64,000 nt of DNA. Origin: Spizellomyces sp. 'palustris' (lineage: Eukaryota; Chytridiomycota; Chytridiomycetes; Spizellomycetales; Spizellomycetaceae). The stretch spans positions 62,001-126,000 of the forward strand of contig QEAR01000031.1 in the NCBI GenBank assembly GCA_006535965.1, read 5' to 3'. Positions 60,533 through 64,000 of the stretch are shown piece after piece. Made by a program: the position numbers and the translations under genes. The number at the start of each line of letters is the position of its first letter. The first letter of the stretch is position 1. Below the pieces are notes generated by a model that was given only the letters and a program-made list of their open reading frames with translations, was not told the DNA's origin and made no database searches.

Positions 60533-61381
60533 TCAGGTTAAGATACCTGAACCTTGTTCACTCTGCTGCATTTGAGTGGCGCATTCTTGAAGCATCTCCA
60601 TTAGAATGGTCAGAGCATCTTGAATGGCAGAAGCGGCAGTGTCGCCAGTGCTATGGGCACTCGCCAAGCGTCGATGAATATACTTCTCTTGAAGGTCAAC
60701 GAGCACAGCAGATTTATTCAGTTCTATTTCAAACTGGGAGTCAAGATTGGAAGCATGCGTATGTGTCTTCGGTGCCGGGCGAGTACGCGCTATTGGAAAT
60801 GCCGGCAGAGGTACATCTGGTGTCTCGAGAGGAGCCAAATCTGTCCGAAACGAGACAAGAGCTTCTTCAGGTGCCGCTGGAGAATCCTAGCAGCAGCGAC
60901 AGTTCAACTACTGTCTGTTTCTATGCATCGAAAAATCGCATCAACATACGGCGCTTTCCCAGCCCAGTACATCATCGGCAGCTTCCACTTTTTCCATTTC
61001 AATAATGTCGCTATCATCGTCATCATCATCGCTCTCTAATACTGCGCGACCTCCGGGAATATGCTTTTCGATGTTTCGCTCCAGCTTTGGTGTATGGCCA
61101 ACAGATGCAGAAGTGACTAGTGGGTTTCGGGTACTCATGGCGTCTCTTACACGGGAGACGCAGGCGTCAACCAAAGCATCGTACGGTTCATAGCTTCCTG
61201 CCGCAGTAGTTCTAGTTACGGTAATATTCTGCATAGCGGAGGATGTGGCCAGTTGTTTGGTGATTGTCTGGGCGAACGTCAACCTTAACAGCATTGCTCG
61301 TCGGCAGACGCGGGGAGCAACGCTTACGTACTGGTTCGGATATGATTGCAGTGCATCAAAATGCATGCCAGTGAGACCCAA
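60533..61381 (-). CDS. Unrecognised helical protein with an Asp-rich stretch
   Basis: The last two exons are 60886-60533 and one ending at 60950, joined in phase. Upstream, an intron from GTAAGC (near 61339) to CCCAG (near 61265) may also be removed, giving a start of MHFDALQSYPNQY at 61366; otherwise the open frame runs from 61381. Features: a helical part (EPYDALVDACVSRVRDAM), an acidic block (ESDDDDDDSD, IIEMEKVEAADD), then a Pro-rich link and a C-terminal helix pair (LNKSAVLVDLQEKYIHRRL, AIQDALTILMEMLQECA). The layout resembles small kinetochore or chromatin subunits, but no family can be named. It is divergent from RNPS1. Confidence 0.55.
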
Positions 61382-61443
61382 CGCTTGGACACTACCTTAC
61401 AACCACCCGACCGATCGCCATCAACCAGATTATTCGGCTTCCC

Positions 61444-62448
61444 ATGCACAGTCCAAAAATGTGAGTGATGAACCCACATCTTACACCTCACGGAGCATAC
61501 GGTTAACTTATAGTATTTTCTGCTGTGCTGGACATACAGGAAATCGCCCACAAACCGAACAGTGTCCAAACCAGCCAAAGAGTCTCGATCACGGTCACGC
61601 TCGCGAGGCCGCTCGAGGTCGAGGTCATCCCGGTCAAGGTAATAGAACAGCTAAGGCTGCGCATTACTGGTCACAGCGTTTTTTTCTTAGCCCCCAATCG
61701 TATAACGGTGTTCTCCCCAGGTCTTCATCCTATTCGTCCCGCTCCGGTTCTCGCTCAAGTTCTCGGTCCTCTCGCAGCTATTCCTCGTATTCCTCTCGAT
61801 ACTCTTCATCTCGCTCACGATCTCCCAACCGATCACGTTCACACAGAAGAGAAAGCTCGCCACCGGCGCTTGTTCGAGTCATCGTTGGCGGGCTGACCAG
61901 GAACGTGAATAAGGAACATGTAGGTGAATGTCAGACGCAGTAATTACTCTTATACTTTGTTAACTCATCCCGTGATACGAAGGTGCAGGAAATATTTTCA
62001 TCTTACGGAAAGATTGACCGAGTAGAGCTCCCACTCGACGAAAAGAGTATGCTGTGTATTAGTCATTTTCCTGGCTACTTCTGCCTGCCATGTAAACAAT
62101 TGCAACTATTTAGGTGGTCTCCACCGAGGCCGGGCTTACGTTTATTATTACAAGCACGCTGATGCGAAAGGGGCCTTAGATTATCTAAACGGGGCCCCGA
62201 TAGATGGTTGTCAAATCACATGTGTGATTAGCACACCTATGACAACGGACAAGGATCGCTATCGGAAAGACAGCATTGTCCAAAGGCGACGATCTTCCCC
62301 ACCACCTGTCCGCTCAAGCTCGGTTCGGGGCGGACCGCGCAGACCGGTAAGAAGGTCACCTGTATATAGGCGCAGTGGTAGTCGAAGCCCGCTACCTCGA
62401 AGGAGTAGGGCAGGACCGGCTACCCGATCAGATGTAGCAAGAAGATAA
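61444..62448 (+). CDS. RNPS1: RNPS1-like SR-related RRM protein
   Basis: Exons are 61444-61460, 61540-61638, 61721-61919, 61983-62046 and 62114-62448 (237 aa). RNPS1 is a peripheral exon-junction-complex factor that acts in splicing (ASAP/PSAP) and nonsense-mediated decay. An RS-rich N terminus (repeated RS, SSRS) precedes one RRM: RVIVGGLTRNVNKEHVQEIF, SSYGKIDRVELPLDEKSGLH and GRAYVYYKHADAKGALDYLN. The NVNKEHVQEIFSSYGKI stretch, rebuilt across a junction, is diagnostic of RNPS1 RRMs. An Arg/Pro/Ser tail with RRSSPPP and RRPVRRSP ends the protein. The first coding exon is only 17 nt. RNPS1 is absent from budding yeast, a clue to lineage. Confidence 0.9.
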
Positions 62449-63091
62449 GCTTTTAGATGAATCCTAAGTTTACTTCGAGGCCATTGAGCCATTGAACAAT
62501 AAAACATAGTCATACAAATTTCAGGAGTACCTGTAGCATTGCAGCCAATTAAATTAATCACATGCCATGAAGATAAACAATAAAAACAGATACCACTATG
62601 CTGCTATGATGACAGGTATGTGTTTGTGGAATTGTGCCATGCTAGTTATCCAGTCTAACCCTGGTTTATTCATATCCAGATATCCTACAACTAACCAAAA
62701 GTTTTGGAACAGGGCCGCACAGAATTTCTCTTATGGTAGTGGGTGCTAGTTAACTGGATGGACAACCATTATGTTATTGCATGTGTAATTAGGCTCAGTA
62801 CTAGTTCGCCTATCCGGGCTGGTTGTCGCCAGTCTAGGTGGGTCAATCCAAGCTGGTGTATTGTGTGTGGTATTTATTATTGCGAATAATGAAGGTCTCG
62901 AGTGAAGGTTTGGTCTGGCGTTTGTGGCGTTTGTGGCGTTGATTACGTACGCTTGTTGCGTAAAACTTCCAACTAGCTTCCGTACGTGTCACCACTTTCC
63001 TCAGTCCACTGATTTGTCCATTTAGCCCGAGCCTTTGCAAGTAACGTACTTTGGCGAATTCTTATAAACACTTCTTGAGCGCTAGAGAGAA
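62449..63091. other. Intergenic
   Basis: No supported gene. It separates RNPS1 from the UAP56-motif gene in the same orientation. Confidence 0.4.
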
Positions 63092-63881
63092 ATGGCTGCC
63101 GTTCCGATGGATATTAGCGAAGAGAAACTCACCATGTCGCTTGGTACGTTTTGACGGGGCCCGAATACGATGACCCCCGCGGTGCGAAGCGGTTCAGAAA
63201 GGGTGCTCATATCGCTGCCTGACCTACTCTCAGATGATATTATCAAAACTACAAAAAAGACCGGAAAGAACGCACCAAAACGGGGGCGGGGAGGTCACTC
63301 TGCGGGAACTGCCGCTGAAAAGCTAGCCAAGAAGAAAGATGCTCTGGCAGCTAGTGCCAAGAAGCAGGCGGTGAAGTCTCGGAGAGCGGCCGTTAACCAG
63401 AGGCGAGGCATACGGGTGAGTTACAGTTCCGTTGTCTGCTGCTTTCCTTAAGGAATTCTCCAGCTCACACTTTGTGGTTCAAAGACTGGTGTCTCTACCA
63501 AACCTCAACCTCCAAAGCCCAAATTCTCTGCACCACAATTCGTCAGCAAAGCTATTCCTCCCGCGAATGTCATGATCAGCATTGTGAACGACAATGTGAA
63601 AACTCCCTCAAATGGCACCAGAAGAAGGGCCTCAAAGTGTGTAGCCTCCTTGTTTTCGGGCCAGATTCCCACGCAACTGCCAACTGACTGTCCCCATTGC
63701 CAGAAACGGCGCTCCCGACTATCACGCATCCGAAGTTCCCCAACGTAACACAACGCCTGTCAGCCGTCCAAGGATCGCGGCAAAAGATATTCCGAGCGGG
63801 CCATTGTCCTCGCGCTTTGCTCAGATGCAAAGACAGCGTACGAACGCGTCGGCGCCAATATCGGGCATTCGAAAGTTCTAA
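63092..63881 (+). CDS. Small basic protein with a UAP56-binding motif (mRNA export-like)
   Basis: Exons are 63092-63143, 63234-63415, 63485-63636 and 63704-63881 (187 aa), all in frame. Residues about 8-25 (ISEEKLTMSLDDIIKTTKK) match the UAP56-binding motif found in ALY/REF, UIF and related adaptors (consensus MSLDDII-K). The motif is split by the first intron. The middle is Lys/Arg/Ala/Gly-rich and likely disordered, suited to RNA binding (KRGRGGHSAG, AVKSRRAAVNQRRG). The C terminus has LSSRFAQMQRQR, which resembles the second UAP56 contact of such adaptors. No RRM is present, so it is not a full ALY. It likely helps load mRNA for TREX export. Confidence 0.65.
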
Positions 63882-64000
63882 ACGCCGCATTCGTCACGAC
63901 GACGGCGCTTTGAGAAGAGCTCAGGTGTACGGCATGTCAGATGGTGCGCACATGCCGATGCTATGGTGTCGTAATAGGATGTGAGGTATCAGTGCAATGT

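Overview
The window is nuclear DNA of a gene-dense, intron-rich fungus. The evidence is the gene set: ALG10, MPO1, FUR1, a YRB30-like RanGTP binder, YPP1/TTC7, an RRN6-like protein and a PAS-GATA protein of the WC-2 type. Introns are short (about 50-80 bases, usually GTAAG/GTATG...YAG). RNPS1, FAM210, PPME1 and syntaxin-18 in the same window are unlike a budding yeast. An early-diverging lineage such as a chytrid fits best, but no rRNA or other marker fixes the species. One short run of N (36533-36537) marks an assembly join.

Layout. 1-7.4 kb: tail of a surface protein, tRNA-Lys, a C2H2 zinc-finger gene, a short-chain dehydrogenase and a homeobox gene. A cluster of YGTGGGAA motifs and 77-bp tandem repeats lies upstream of the homeobox gene. 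8.6-15.5 kb: a TMEM223-like mitochondrial protein, WC-2-like PAS-GATA factor, a remarkable Apd1/Aim32 + adrenodoxin + FAM210 reading frame, and ALG10. 15.6-25.1 kb: a TPR protein (possible ETT1), a disordered protein, a small membrane protein, an HSP20-like protein, a family-25 glycosyltransferase and MPO1. 25.4-36.2 kb: proteasome chaperone NAS2/PSMD9, syntaxin-18/UFE1, a tRNA-derived SINE-like repeat, a HAD phosphatase, RFC1 and PPME1. 36.7-45.4 kb: RRN6/TAF1C-like, uracil phosphoribosyltransferase, a MYND zinc-finger protein and YRB30-like. 45.8-55.9 kb: YPP1/TTC7 followed by a tail-anchored inositol 5-phosphatase, then a DUF262/GmrSD-like gene divergent from OTU1/YOD1. 56.6-64 kb: an unresolved gene, an ankyrin-repeat gene with a reading-frame break, an unknown acidic protein, RNPS1 and a small protein with a UAP56-binding motif.

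Most genes are unrelated housekeeping functions packed tail to tail or head to head with 40-300 bp between them. Possible functional neighbours are YPP1/TTC7 with the 5-phosphatase (plasma-membrane phosphoinositides) and RNPS1 with the UAP56-motif protein (mRNP assembly and export).

The strongest observation is the gene at 11077-13135. It joins a thioredoxin-like ferredoxin domain, a complete adrenodoxin-type [2Fe-2S] domain and a complete FAM210 protein in one frame. The FAM210 part keeps its own well-placed ATG and a mitochondrial presequence-like start. Gene models were built by reading splice junctions by hand; every model given with an exon list keeps frame across all its junctions.
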